A DNA stretch of 64,000 bases. Source: Flavobacterium cupriresistens. GTDB taxonomy: Bacteria > Bacteroidota > Bacteroidia > Flavobacteriales > Flavobacteriaceae. Every line of letters starts with the position of its first letter. Positions within the stretch are counted from its first letter, which is position 1. A model generated the notes under the pieces. It did no database searches. It saw only the letters and a program-made list of their open reading frames with translations, and was not told the origin of the DNA. The stretch is taken from positions 3,782,001 through 3,846,000 of the forward strand of contig NZ_CP087134.1 of the NCBI RefSeq assembly GCF_020911925.1. Reading direction: 5' to 3'. This document shows positions 44,041 through 52,621 of the stretch, piece by piece. Both the position numbers and the translations under genes were made by a program.

Positions 44041-44674
44041 AAATAAAATTATTGTTGTCGATGATCACCAGTTGTTCTCACAATCCTTGCAGCTTTTGAT
44101 CAATAGTTTTAAAGAATTTGACGTGGTCAATCGCTTTGAAAACGGCAAAGTTTTTATAACATATCTTCAGGAAAACACAGACTTAGAGGTAGATTTGATT
44201 CTTTTAGATGTCAATATGCCTGTGTTAGACGGCCTTGAAACAATGAAATGGGTCAAAGAAAACAGGCCTTCGTTAAAAATTATAGCGCTATCGGTAAACG
44301 ATGATGAAGAAATTATCATCAAAATGATTACTAATGGTGCCAGAGGTTATTTACTAAAAGACACTTCGCCCGAAATATTTAAGGAAGCAATGTCGTGCGT
44401 GATCGATAAAGGGTTCTATTTTACCGAATTAGTCTCAGGAATGCTCGTAAAAAAAGCCAATGACGATTCTAAAAAAGTCAGTTTAAAAGAAAAAGAAATT
44501 GTTTTTATAAGACATGCCTGCAGTGAAAAAACCTATAAGGAAATTGCTTCAGAAATGTGTCTGAGTCCCAAAACAATTGATGGCTACAGAGAGTCCCTGT
44601 TTGATAAACTCGAAATTAAAACCCGAATTGGTTTAGTTTTATATGCGATCAAACATAAAATTGTTTTGGTTTAA
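44024..44674 (+). CDS. NarL/FixJ-type LuxR-family response regulator
   Basis: 216 aa. The N-terminal receiver domain has the acidic pocket VVDDHQ, the phospho-acceptor Asp in LILLDVNMP, and the Lys in YLLKDTSP. The C-terminal GerE/LuxR helix-turn-helix (YKEIASEMCLSPKTIDGYRESLFDKL in part) binds DNA. Overlaps the kinase gene by 17 bases. The divergent operon at 36836-41905 is the nearest plausible target, sharing the 41906-42179 region, but this is only inferred from arrangement. Confidence 0.93.
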   Translation: MKTKVKNKIIVVDDHQLFSQSLQLLINSFKEFDVVNRFENGKVFITYLQENTDLEVDLILLDVNMPVLDGLETMKWVKENRPSLKIIALSVNDDEEIIIKMITNGARGYLLKDTSPEIFKEAMSCVIDKGFYFTELVSGMLVKKANDDSKKVSLKEKEIVFIRHACSEKTYKEIASEMCLSPKTIDGYRESLFDKLEIKTRIGLVLYAIKHKIVLV

Positions 44675-44677
44675 AGA

Positions 44678-45442
44678 CTACTTAAATTCGATTAATGTAT
44701 CATTTGCCAAATCATACTCATATAATTTCCTGGTTTCGTTATCTAAATACAACCATTGAATTATACTGGTATGATTTTCGAATTCGTTTGAAATTCCAAC
44801 AATAACATAAGAGCGACCGTCTTTATCTCCATTTTCTATCGAATAAACCAAATTGGTGTCCGGATTTTGGAGGTTTGCTTTTACGAGCTCTCTTTTAGAA
44901 TTTGCGAGGTAGTACTCGACCAAAACATTGAGGTATTCCACAAAAGACTTTGTATACTGCTCCTCGCCTGTCGAATAATATTTAATTGGTTTTTTGTATT
45001 TTCTTTTAAATAGACTTACGCTACCGTCTTTTACTTTTTTAGCTTTTATCAGCCAAGGTGTGAAATCGAGTTTCTCTCCGTCGCCTGCACTGTAAGTTGT
45101 ATCTATTTTCCAGGTTATTTCTAAAATGTCGCCCCTCAGAAAGGCAGCAGTTCCTTCAAAATTAGTGTTCAATGCTACAGTTTCCTTGCCTTTTTTTATG
45201 GTAAACAGGTTATAATCGCCGTTGTCATCATATTCTACATATTCCACTTCATCTGAGTATTCTTTTTCTTTATTCAATCTCTCTCCTGGGCGTATAGCAC
45301 TAAAAAAGGCCTCTTCTTGGGAAGCCTTTGGGATTTGCTTTTCTTTATTCGCTGCTGTTTTTACAGGTGTTTCAGAGGATGTTGTTTTTTGGTCATTACA
45401 GGAAAATAAGAACAGTGCTGCTAGTAGAGAAATATATTTCAT
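44678..45442 (-). CDS. Lipoprotein of unknown function
   Basis: 254 aa. Lipoprotein signal peptide with lipobox FLFSC (Cys15), then a Lys/Thr-rich linker and a mostly beta C-terminal domain with a central YYSTGEEQYTKSFVEYL helix. I recognise no family. Convergent with the response regulator gene (3-base gap) and followed on the same strand order by apt upstream. Confidence 0.8.
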   Translation of the reverse strand: MKYISLLAALFLFSCNDQKTTSSETPVKTAANKEKQIPKASQEEAFFSAIRPGERLNKEKEYSDEVEYVEYDDNGDYNLFTIKKGKETVALNTNFEGTAAFLRGDILEITWKIDTTYSAGDGEKLDFTPWLIKAKKVKDGSVSLFKRKYKKPIKYYSTGEEQYTKSFVEYLNVLVEYYLANSKRELVKANLQNPDTNLVYSIENGDKDGRSYVIVGISNEFENHTSIIQWLYLDNETRKLYEYDLANDTLIEFK

Positions 45443-45469
45443 TTTCAGATTTGGGTTAAAGTCACTGGA

Positions 45470-45982
45470 TTAGTAGGTTATTGCCGCAAAAATAGGGTTT
45501 TCGGCAATTTTATCTCTACCGTTTAAAAATGAAAGCTCCATTAGAAAATTAAACTGTACAATTTCTCCACCCAATTCCTTTACCAATTCTCCAAGTGCTT
45601 TAGCTGTTCCTCCGGTTGCTAAAACATCATCATGTATCAAGACCCTGTCTCCTTTTTTGATGGCATCTGTATGAATTTCTAAGGTATCTGTGCCGTATTC
45701 TAAGTCATAAGAAGCGGAAATAGTTGTGTAAGGCAGTTTTTTAGGTTTACGAACCGGTACAAAACCCGCATTCAATTCCTGAGCCAACAACATACCGAAG
45801 AAAAACCCACGACTTTCAGCACCTATAACTTTGTCGATAACCTGTCCGTTTAGCGATGCTAGCAGAATTGACAGGCATTCTTTCCGGGCAACCGGATCAT
45901 TTAATAACGGGGTAATATCTTTAAATAAAATTCCTTCTTTGGGAAAATCTTGAATATCACGTATATAACTTTCGAACTTCAT
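45470..45982 (-). CDS. apt: Adenine phosphoribosyltransferase
   Basis: 170 aa, normal length. The N-terminal IRDIQDFPKEGILFKDITPLL and VIGAESRGFFFG blocks are typical of Apt, and the PRPP-binding motif is VLIHDDVLATGGTA. It converts adenine and PRPP to AMP in purine salvage, in the cytoplasm. Transcribed away from the tRNA-Arg gene next to it. Confidence 0.95.
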   Translation of the reverse strand: MKFESYIRDIQDFPKEGILFKDITPLLNDPVARKECLSILLASLNGQVIDKVIGAESRGFFFGMLLAQELNAGFVPVRKPKKLPYTTISASYDLEYGTDTLEIHTDAIKKGDRVLIHDDVLATGGTAKALGELVKELGGEIVQFNFLMELSFLNGRDKIAENPIFAAITY

Positions 45983-46010
45983 TTTTTTTTGTTTTTATAT
46001 TATTTTTTCC

Positions 46011-46040
46011 TTGTTTATCTCACATTTATAGCTATCTTTG
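46011..46040 (+). promoter_or_regulatory. Promoter of tRNA-Arg copy 1
   Basis: TTG at 46011-46013, exactly 19 bases, then TATCTTTG at 46033-46040, a full match to the Bacteroidota primary sigma consensus. It is 58 bases upstream of the tRNA and is duplicated upstream of the second tRNA-Arg. Confidence 0.85.
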
Positions 46041-46098
46041 CACCCGCAATAAGCGCTCAACAAAGCTACAGAATTTTAGCTAAATTGAGAAATAAAAA

Positions 46099-46172
46099 GG
46101 CCTCGTGGCGCAACTGAATAGCGCACTTGATTACGGCTCAAGAGGTTACTGGTTTGAATCCAGTCGAGGTCA
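46099..46172 (+). tRNA. tRNA-Arg (anticodon ACG), copy 1
   Basis: 74 nt cloverleaf: acceptor ggcctcg pairs with cgaggtc (one G-U), D-stem gcgc/gcgc, anticodon stem cttga/tcaag with loop ttacggc giving anticodon ACG, variable loop aggtt, T-arm actgg-tttgaat-ccagt, discriminator A. CCA is not encoded. Identical in sequence to the copy at 62283-62356. Confidence 0.95.
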
Positions 46173-46178
46173 CAGCTG

Positions 46179-46212
46179 AAAAGCCCATTTTTAACGAAAT
46201 GGGCTTTTTTTT
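46179..46212 (+). terminator. Terminator after tRNA-Arg copy 1
   Basis: 12-bp perfect stem (46179-46190 with 46197-46208), 6-base loop, then a T run, directly after the tRNA. Confidence 0.9.
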
Positions 46213-46264
46213 GTTTTTTTCAATCGAATTTAACGGGTTTTTACTTCCGAAAATGTTGTGAATT

Positions 46265-46297
46265 AAACCTAACAGGTTTTTAAAACCTGTTAGGTTT
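46265..46297. repeat. Near-perfect 33-bp palindrome
   Basis: 16-bp arms (46265-46280 and 46282-46297, words aaacctaacagg/cctgttaggttt) around one central base. Such aacctaacaggttttaaaacctgttagg palindromes look like dispersed intergenic repeats; it is not needed as a second terminator. Confidence 0.75.
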
Positions 46298-46372
46298 GGG
46301 GTTACAATCAAATGTTTTTGATATAAATAAAACAAAAATAGTCAACCTATATCAGGACAAGACAAATACTAA

Positions 46373-46407
46373 AAAAGCACTGAAAACCAATCATTTTCAG
46401 TGCTTTT
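46373..46407 (-). terminator. Terminator of the M28 peptidase gene
   Basis: 14-bp perfect stem (46373-46386 with 46394-46407) with a 7-base loop and T tracts on both sides. It lies 25 bases after the stop of the gene at 46432-47736 on the minus strand. Confidence 0.85.
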
Positions 46408-46431
46408 TCGATTCTTTGTAATTTACTTCTG

Positions 46432-47736
46432 TTATTTCAGTTGAGTAGTATTTACTCTTGTTGGCGTATCTTTTCCACTAATAATTGAAGAAGAACTTAA
46501 GGCAATTGATTTTATTATTTGGGTCATGTTATCAATATCTAACGTTTCAAATTCATCATCGGCTGTGTGGTACGTTAGCTCATTATCCATTTTTGAAGTA
46601 GAGATGGTATGAGCAGGAACTCCAAGCTTGGCTAACGTAGCGTTGTCGGAGCGGTAAAATAATTGTTGTTCCGGATAAGGATCTGAATAAAATGTAAAAC
46701 TTGATCCTTTTAAATTAGTTTGCAAAATCTCTCCCATATTCGACTTTTCGTAGCCTGTAATGTAAGCAGAGTTTTTACCCCATTTAGATTCTGTTCCTAT
46801 CATTTCAATATTAAACATCGCAATCACTTTTTCCGGTGCAAGCTGTTTAGAAAAATATTTGGCTCCATAACCACCTATCTCTTCAGCTGTAAATGTGGTA
46901 AAAATGATAGTGCGCTCGTTGTTATTTTGTTTTTTAAAATATTTCGCAAGCATAATTACTGCTGTTGTTCCAGCGGCATCATCATTAGCGCCATTATAAA
47001 TAGAATCTGTTGCAGGATGTGGAGCACCTTCTTGGGGAGAGCCTATTCCTAAATGATCATAATGCCCTGAGAAAATCACATACTCATTTGGTTTAGTTTT
47101 TCCGGGTAATATTCCAACAACATTATTCAATGTTTTTTTGGAGATTACATTCGTTAATTCAACAGAGAAAGTGGTCGCTTCTGTGGTGCCAAAAACAAAC
47201 ATAATTGTATTGTTTCCGGGATTAGAATTTACTCGATCAATATGTTGAATATTTGGTAAAACACTATCAAATGAAGGGTCAACTAGTACCAAAAGATTTT
47301 TCGAACTTTTATAATATTCATTAAATTTATCCCCAATGTTATCCCCTTTATTGATTTTTACAATAGAAATATCGCTTTTTTCAGTTAAAGAAACTTGAGG
47401 AAGGTAGGAGAATGTTGCAATTTGATTATTATTTATTTCTTTGCCATCAATAGTAATTTTTGAAGAAACTCCTTTAGAGACCGTTATCGAAAATTCTTGT
47501 CTATAATTTGTTGCTGTATTGAAAGTTTTCAAACCAATTTCTTTAAACTCTGATTCTATAAAAGCAGATGCTTTCTCAATACCGGGAGTAAAAGTTCTCC
47601 TACCCTGCATATCATCAGCCGAAAGTATTTTCTCTATACGAGTTACTTCCTTGGTCGTAATAATTTTATCAATCGATTGTCCATGTACATTAAAACATTG
47701 ACTTAGAACAAACATACTTACAATAATTTTTTTCAT
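46432..47736 (-). CDS. M28 family metallopeptidase, secreted
   Basis: 434 aa. Signal peptide to about residue 19 (CFNVHGQ). A PA-like insert occupies the first half, and the M28 zinc site is in the second: SGHYDHLGIG (His, Asp), NGANDDAAGTTAVIMLA (bridging Asp), FTAEEIGGYGAKYF (catalytic and ligand Glu), and a late AHTISTSKMDNELTYHTADDE with the final His. It is an aminopeptidase or carboxypeptidase acting outside the cytoplasm. First gene after the tRNA-Arg in the accessory stretch. Confidence 0.93.
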   Translation of the reverse strand: MKKIIVSMFVLSQCFNVHGQSIDKIITTKEVTRIEKILSADDMQGRRTFTPGIEKASAFIESEFKEIGLKTFNTATNYRQEFSITVSKGVSSKITIDGKEINNNQIATFSYLPQVSLTEKSDISIVKINKGDNIGDKFNEYYKSSKNLLVLVDPSFDSVLPNIQHIDRVNSNPGNNTIMFVFGTTEATTFSVELTNVISKKTLNNVVGILPGKTKPNEYVIFSGHYDHLGIGSPQEGAPHPATDSIYNGANDDAAGTTAVIMLAKYFKKQNNNERTIIFTTFTAEEIGGYGAKYFSKQLAPEKVIAMFNIEMIGTESKWGKNSAYITGYEKSNMGEILQTNLKGSSFTFYSDPYPEQQLFYRSDNATLAKLGVPAHTISTSKMDNELTYHTADDEFETLDIDNMTQIIKSIALSSSSIISGKDTPTRVNTTQLK

Positions 47737-48071
47737 ATTTTACTTTTATAAATAACATTTTAATTAAACCAAAATTACGTTAATTATTTGCGAAACTTAG
47801 CGCTCGTAGAAGTTTTTAAATGAAAAAACTGACGACATTGCTAAATTATAACGTGAATAATTTAAAAACATTAAACTGAGAGGTTTAGTGCTTGTTGTAT
47901 GCTTTTATTTAACGACACATCATTTCATAAGCAAAAAGAAGAAGCCGTCTCAATACTAACTTGAGACGGCTTCTTCTTTTATGGCTTTTTTTGCTTTTAT
48001 AACTGATAACCTATAGAAAATCTATGTTGAAGTTCATAGTATAGTATTTTAAAATTCGAATACCGGATAAT
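47737..48071. other. Intergenic region with a 20-bp hairpin
   Basis: 335 bases. Apart from the hairpin at 47934-47980 it holds a weak resemblance around 47795-47830 (tagcgctcgtagaagttttt) to the cassette-like repeat at 50836. No gene is seen. Confidence 0.5.
47934..47980 (-). terminator. Long 20-bp stem terminator
   Basis: 20-bp perfect inverted repeat (47934-47953 with 47961-47980) with a 7-base loop; on the minus strand the arm runs into aaaaag/ctttt-rich flanks. It lies 92 bases beyond the stop of the gene at 48072-48638. Confidence 0.8.
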
Positions 48072-48638
48072 TTATTCCGTTACAGCAACAACCTTATCCG
48101 TTTTCTTTATTTTCTCAACGCCCCTTTCTCTCATTTGTTCCACTGCATCGAACATTTTGATTAAATGAATATAGGGCGTCGTCAAGTCAGAATCCGAATC
48201 TCCGGGATGGGGAGACAATAAAAGCTCCAGGATTTGACATAGAAATAATTCAAATTCTTCCAGCGTTTTTTCATCAAATGCTTTTTGAAATACAATAAAG
48301 GGATTGTCGTATTCTTCTTTCGAGAGAGAAGAAAGATGGGAAACCGTTTCACAGCGCAAAGATTCTTTCACTTTTCGTTTTTTGCTTTTCTCATGCAGAC
48401 AATAGCAGACTTTGAGAAAGGAGCTGAAAACGGTATACAAAACAAAAACATCAGAAGGATTGTCCTCTCTGTAGATTTTTGTTTTATAGCTGTAAATTAC
48501 CGCTTCATTTAAACTCTGTTTATAATAATCCAGGTCTGCAAAATCAAAAAAAGCATTAATTGCCTTAAGTGGATTTCCCGCCGAATATCCCGCCCAAAAG
48601 CTAGTTTCGAAGGATGATTTCTTCTTTTTCATAGTCAA
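48072..48638 (-). CDS. Cytoplasmic protein of unknown function
   Basis: 188 aa, helical, no signal peptide. The N-terminus starts MTMKKKKSSFETSFWAGY; a start two codons later is equally possible. It contains a Cys-rich helix (LKVCYCLHEKSKKRK) and a C-terminal Lys/Glu helix. I recognise no family. It is divergent from the helix-turn-helix gene at 48815, which could regulate it. Confidence 0.7.
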   Translation of the reverse strand: MTMKKKKSSFETSFWAGYSAGNPLKAINAFFDFADLDYYKQSLNEAVIYSYKTKIYREDNPSDVFVLYTVFSSFLKVCYCLHEKSKKRKVKESLRCETVSHLSSLSKEEYDNPFIVFQKAFDEKTLEEFELFLCQILELLLSPHPGDSDSDLTTPYIHLIKMFDAVEQMRERGVEKIKKTDKVVAVTE

Positions 48639-48814
48639 TAGATTTAAAAATTAAGAAGTGAAGTTCGATTCATTCAAAAGGATAATCTATTCGAAAATCG
48701 GATATAATATCTGACAAAAAGGATGTTTTACGGGATATTTTTTTATCTTTGAAATTCAGGATTTTTAATCCAAATGGCTTTATCTTTGAGCTTTTAGAAA
48801 AATTAATATTCGTT

Positions 48815-49222
48815 ATGGAACAGAAAATACATCAGGGAAGAAACATAAAACGTTTCAGAGAAATGCTTAACATAAAGCAGGAAGCATTAGCTTATGATCT
48901 GGGCGAAGACTGGAATCAGAAGAAAATTTCTATGCTGGAGCAAAAAGATGTAATTGAAGATAATTTGTTGAAACAAATTTCAGCTGTATTAAAAATTCCT
49001 GTGGAAGCTTTTCAGAATTTTGATGAGGAACAGGCGATTAATATTATTTCTAATACTTTTGGAGAACATGCTTTCGGTAATTCATTTAATTACGGAACAA
49101 TCAATATTCATCCAATTGAAAAATTGATTTCACTTCACGAAGAAAAAATTGCGTTATATGAGCGTATGTTGAAAGAGAAGGACGAAATGATGGCTAGGCT
49201 TGAGAAATTTATTAATAAATAG
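48815..49222 (+). CDS. XRE-family helix-turn-helix regulator
   Basis: 135 aa from the ATG at 48815; the open frame begins at 48749, but the DNA there is promoter-like. Residues 9-63 are a Cro/C1-type HTH (GRNIKRFREMLNIKQEALAYDLG, SMLEQKDVI, LLKQISAVLKIPVEAF in part). The C-terminal 35 residues form a coiled coil (HEEKIALYERMLKEKDEMM) that probably dimerises. No toxin partner is visible next to it. A terminator follows. Confidence 0.88.
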   Translation: MEQKIHQGRNIKRFREMLNIKQEALAYDLGEDWNQKKISMLEQKDVIEDNLLKQISAVLKIPVEAFQNFDEEQAINIISNTFGEHAFGNSFNYGTINIHPIEKLISLHEEKIALYERMLKEKDEMMARLEKFINK

Positions 49223-49247
49223 TTATTTATAGAAGATATATTAAAAC

Positions 49248-49277
49248 AAAAAAGAGACTTTCGAGTCTCTTTTTTGT
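49248..49277 (+). terminator. Terminator of the HTH regulator gene
   Basis: 12-bp perfect stem (49248-49259 with 49264-49275), 4-base loop, arms rich in A and T at the ends, T tract on the + strand. Confidence 0.85.
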
Positions 49278-49305
49278 TTGATAACATTATTTATGGGTGC
49301 TAATT

Positions 49306-49412
49306 CAGAGACATTTACCGGCTTTTCATTAGAACACTTCAAATAGCGGGGGGATTCGGAAAAGTAAATTAAATTCGGACAAATGCTCAAATCTCTTGTA
49401 ACGGCTGTTGTA
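49306..49412. repeat. Cassette-like repeat copy A
   Basis: Two repeat parts: 49306-49352 shares agagacattt...agaacacttc...agcgg with the inverted copy at 51581-51636, and 49371-49412 matches 50912-50949 at roughly 33 of 40 positions. It directly follows the stop of the gene at 49416-50792 on the minus strand. Confidence 0.65.
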
Positions 49413-49415
49413 CGA

Positions 49416-50792
49416 TTATACTTGTTTTTTTGTAAATATTTCTGTTCCTTTGTTTACGATTTCACCAATCATATCTAAAGCAGAATTTACCTCTTTTGTT
49501 GATTTTAATTTACTATAAATTGGACTGCGATATAAGCCATATACAGCTTTTAAGATTAAGTCGTCTTTTTTCTCTAAATCATTAATAATATCTGCATAAG
49601 CTTTTATTGTTAATGCTGAAGCTGATTTAAACGCATATTCTTCTTGAAAATTTCTTTCTTTATTATATTGAGCAATTGTATAATATAATAAGAAGAAAAA
49701 CGGTGAAGATTTTAAAGCGTTTACAAGAATATTTTCCCAATGAAATTCAGTACTTATTTCACCAAATAAACCAAAAAAGTTAGTGAAAATTGATAAAATT
49801 ATTATGAACGTTAAAATAGACATAAATGCAACGCTCCATTTCCAAAATTTTAGAGGAGAATTTAATTCTAGTTTTCGTTGTTTAAAAGTTTCAAATAATG
49901 ATGCGCCAACTTCTCTTCCGATTAGATTGTTTAAATATTCATTTCTTTCGTCAAAATATTTTGTTTTATCTTCAATGAAATTCAATTTTTCCGTAAAAAC
50001 TGTAAATTTAGTTTTGAAATTTTTGTCGGAATCTTCGAGTTCGGAAATTAAAGAATTTGAGTTGTTTTTAAATTCTAAATAGGTTTTGTCAATTTCAGTT
50101 TTTAATGAATCAATTTTGTTTTTTTCTTTTTCAGCTTGTTCTGAAAATGTGATTATTTTCGTTTGAGATTGGGAAGCTTGAGTAAGTAAATTCTGAATTT
50201 GTGTATTGTTTGAATTAGTGGTATCTAAATTGTTTGTTATTTGTTGTAATTCAGTTTGTTTTTTGGCATAAAAATCATTTAAAGTTGATTTCGTGCTTTC
50301 TAGTTCAATTATCAAATTTTCATATTTAGTTTTTAATTCATTGTAATTTGCTGAAATTATATCAAGATTTTCTTTCTGTTTTTCTAATTTCAAACTATCA
50401 ATTGGATGGATTTTATATTTTGCTTTATCATAAAATCCATTTTGCAATGAATATTGAGCTAATTTCATTAATGAATTTTCAGCACTAGTTAGTTGTTTAT
50501 TACTAATTTGTGAATTAAGTTCATTTACAGTTTGATCCAAACTAAACTGACCAAATTCGGGAGTAGAAATGATAAATGGTAGTATTAAACGATTTTCGCT
50601 TTTTAGCTCATATGCAATTTGATTTAATAACCGTTTAGTCAAATTTAAAAATTCTGAAACTGTCATTTTTGAAATTTGGATGTTTCCAATTTCTGTTTGT
50701 TCGGGATAAATTTCTGCAATTTTTTTAGCTAAGTCTGTTTTTAGTAAATTCTCAATGTGTATTAATACGTTATTCTGTTGTTCAATTGTCAT
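49416..50792 (-). CDS. Coiled-coil membrane protein of unknown function
   Basis: 458 aa. An N-terminal soluble part (1-135) is followed by a long coiled coil (about 140-300, with runs such as KLEKQKENLDIISANYNELK), then two membrane segments (about 325-345 and 362-382) and a short cytoplasmic tail that includes a SASALTIKAYADIINDLEKK helix. Very AT-rich. I recognise no family; similar orphan coiled-coil/TM proteins occur in mobile or defence-related regions, but nothing here proves that role. Flanked on both sides by related repeats. Confidence 0.75.
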   Translation of the reverse strand: MTIEQQNNVLIHIENLLKTDLAKKIAEIYPEQTEIGNIQISKMTVSEFLNLTKRLLNQIAYELKSENRLILPFIISTPEFGQFSLDQTVNELNSQISNKQLTSAENSLMKLAQYSLQNGFYDKAKYKIHPIDSLKLEKQKENLDIISANYNELKTKYENLIIELESTKSTLNDFYAKKQTELQQITNNLDTTNSNNTQIQNLLTQASQSQTKIITFSEQAEKEKNKIDSLKTEIDKTYLEFKNNSNSLISELEDSDKNFKTKFTVFTEKLNFIEDKTKYFDERNEYLNNLIGREVGASLFETFKQRKLELNSPLKFWKWSVAFMSILTFIIILSIFTNFFGLFGEISTEFHWENILVNALKSSPFFFLLYYTIAQYNKERNFQEEYAFKSASALTIKAYADIINDLEKKDDLILKAVYGLYRSPIYSKLKSTKEVNSALDMIGEIVNKGTEIFTKKQV

Positions 50793-50807
50793 ATGTGAAT
50801 TTTAGTT

Positions 50808-50949
50808 TTTTTGTTGTATGTCGCCCAACGTTCTGGCGCTACAAGAAGTTTGGAATTAAATATGCGAGTTTTTATATTATGCACAAATTTTTTAAGTACG
50901 AAATCATCTTTAAATTCAGCCAAATACCCAAATCTTTTGTAGGCAGTTT
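50808..50949. repeat. Cassette-like repeat copy B, fills an intergenic gap
   Basis: Imperfect long palindrome: 50836-50853 (gcgctacaagaagtttgg) pairs with 50928-50944 (ccaaatcttttgtaggc), flanked by gcccaacgtt at 50823. It occupies nearly the whole gap between the gene starting at 50792 and the one ending at 50950. The right part is shared with copy A. The overall build (palindrome with a gttgggc-like end just before the next gene) is reminiscent of attC-type cassette sites, but no integron integrase is seen. Confidence 0.6.
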
Positions 50950-51549
50950 TTATTGTTCGGTTTGTTTATTTAATTCATTTCTACTTTCAATGATTATTAA
51001 TATTGAATTTAAAACAAATAAATAATAACCATATTTTATTTGATTGAGTTCTTCTATTATACCAAATAAAAATAATGAGATAAACCAAATGATTGCTAAT
51101 ATTAAATTTATATAACTAAAAATTAGAACTTTCTTTATATTTTCCATTACTGCAAATATTAACATCAAAATTGTAAAAGCAATTATTATGTTAAAAATTA
51201 AAAAAATATAAAACGTTTTATCTAAAAAATATCTGGTTTCAAATTCATTAAAATTTTTAAATACAACATAATAGGCATTGACAGTGTATTCACTTTTAGC
51301 TCTTTCTAAACAAGTTTCATTTTCTTTAGTGTAGTTGTTTTCAATGACTTTTTTTTCCGTTGTAATATTTGTTTTATAATCCAAATTTTTAAAGGAAATA
51401 CTTGTTGAGTCAACTAGAGCTTCTGCTTCGACTTCTTCAATACATCTATATTTCTTGATAGATTTGTCAGAACAAGTTTGGAAAAAAGGCAACATAAAAA
51501 TTAGCAAACTAATAGATATTAGACTTTTAATTTGGATATTTTTTCTCAT
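50950..51549 (-). CDS. Small membrane protein of unknown function
   Basis: 199 aa. An N-terminal hydrophobic segment ending FFQTCS may be a lipoprotein signal or a membrane anchor; an extracytoplasmic stretch with Cys residues (to about 105) and three closely spaced membrane segments follow. I recognise no family. AT-rich; it lies between repeat copies B and C, so it looks like a cassette-style accessory gene. Confidence 0.68.
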   Translation of the reverse strand: MRKNIQIKSLISISLLIFMLPFFQTCSDKSIKKYRCIEEVEAEALVDSTSISFKNLDYKTNITTEKKVIENNYTKENETCLERAKSEYTVNAYYVVFKNFNEFETRYFLDKTFYIFLIFNIIIAFTILMLIFAVMENIKKVLIFSYINLILAIIWFISLFLFGIIEELNQIKYGYYLFVLNSILIIIESRNELNKQTEQ

Positions 51550-51580
51550 TTTTAATTTTTCTCGCTTTTGTCTAAAATTA

Positions 51581-51636
51581 CCACCGCTCTACGAAGTGTT
51601 CTTCTTTGTGCTGCGCAAATGTCTCTGGCTTTGTAC
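51581..51636. repeat. Cassette-like repeat copy C
   Basis: Inverted relative to the part at 49306-49352: the minus strand here reads agagacatttgcgcag...agaacacttcgtagagcgg. It lies just upstream of the start of the gene at 50950-51549. Confidence 0.6.
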
Positions 51637-51808
51637 TATTTTAAACAAATATAACTGAAAAACTGTGACTTCATAAAGTGTCTGAATTTAAAACTAATTT
51701 TGTTATAATATTTCTTCTGAATGTAAAAAAATCCATGACTATAATAAGAACTAACTGTAAAAAGTCGGGAGACTTCTATTAAGTTTATAATTTCTGAGGA
51801 GATGGTTA

Positions 51809-52426
51809 TTATTTAATTTCGATATAATCCATTTTGGCTTCCAAACGTTTTGGTTTTGCTGATTCATCTATATCTTTATATTCTCCAATTCTGTTACTTT
51901 CATCAGTGAGGAAGATAAAACTCCATTTTTTATTTTCATCATACATATATTCATTTTCGGTCATCAAATCTTGACTAACTTCCATTTTTGGATATCTTTT
52001 TAGAATATCAATTATGTTTGATTTTGGATTTAAACCATTGTCTGTTTTTAGTTTGTTGCTAATTGCAATTATTGCGATAATTTTTGTCGTATCTCTGTTA
52101 GGGATCAAAGCAATAATTGCTTCACTCTTAATTGAATATATAAAAGCATTTCCGCCTCCATCATAACCAAAATCATAGGCTTCTACTTTTTTTCTATTCA
52201 TTTCACGCAAAGAATTTTCAGCATCATTAAGGTTCATTCCTATTTTGATTTCTCCAACTTTCCCTTTTGATATTAAAAACTTGTCAAAATTGAATTCGGC
52301 ATTTTCTTTTCCTTTGGTTTTTAGTTCATTAATCTTTTTATTATAAGTTTTAGGTTGATTTTCTTCCGTTTTTTTACATGAAAATAAATTAATAAATAGA
52401 AGTAAAATTATTAGTTTGGTTTTCAT
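51809..52426 (-). CDS. Lipoprotein of unknown function
   Basis: 205 aa. Lipoprotein signal with lipobox NLFSC (Cys17) followed by a KKTEENQPK linker. The mature part contains a GEIKIGMNLNDAENSLRE segment reminiscent of small lipoproteins that bind ligands through a helix-strand repeat, but I cannot assign a family. Located in the orphan-gene stretch. Confidence 0.75.
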   Translation of the reverse strand: MKTKLIILLLFINLFSCKKTEENQPKTYNKKINELKTKGKENAEFNFDKFLISKGKVGEIKIGMNLNDAENSLREMNRKKVEAYDFGYDGGGNAFIYSIKSEAIIALIPNRDTTKIIAIIAISNKLKTDNGLNPKSNIIDILKRYPKMEVSQDLMTENEYMYDENKKWSFIFLTDESNRIGEYKDIDESAKPKRLEAKMDYIEIK

Positions 52427-52487
52427 TTTTTGCCAATTTTTATTTCGATTTTCTGTCGCTCTAAACTATCCACTAACATTAATATAT

Positions 52488-52547
52488 GCGAAACAAACCT
52501 TCATGTATACATCCTTTTTAAGGCAGATTTGTGAAGGTTTGTTTCGC
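52488..52547 (-). terminator. 16-bp inverted repeat, likely terminator of the gene at 52622
   Basis: Perfect 16-bp arms (52488-52503 with 52532-52547, word gcgaaacaaacctt) with a 28-base loop, 75 bases downstream of the minus-strand stop at 52622. Confidence 0.65.
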
Positions 52548-52621
52548 TTTTTACTATTTCAAATATATTCTTTTTCTCTTACAAATCATCAAAAGGTTTT
52601 TTTATTTGTTGGATATCTATC

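Noticed and set aside
46138..46335. 65-codon minus-strand ORF over the tRNA and terminator
   Set aside because: It overlaps a convincing tRNA, its terminator and a palindrome; not a gene.
48744..48788. Two TATCTTTG-like promoter elements before the HTH gene
   Set aside because: The -7-like words are good, but neither has a TTG at 17-23 bases upstream, so I do not call a promoter.
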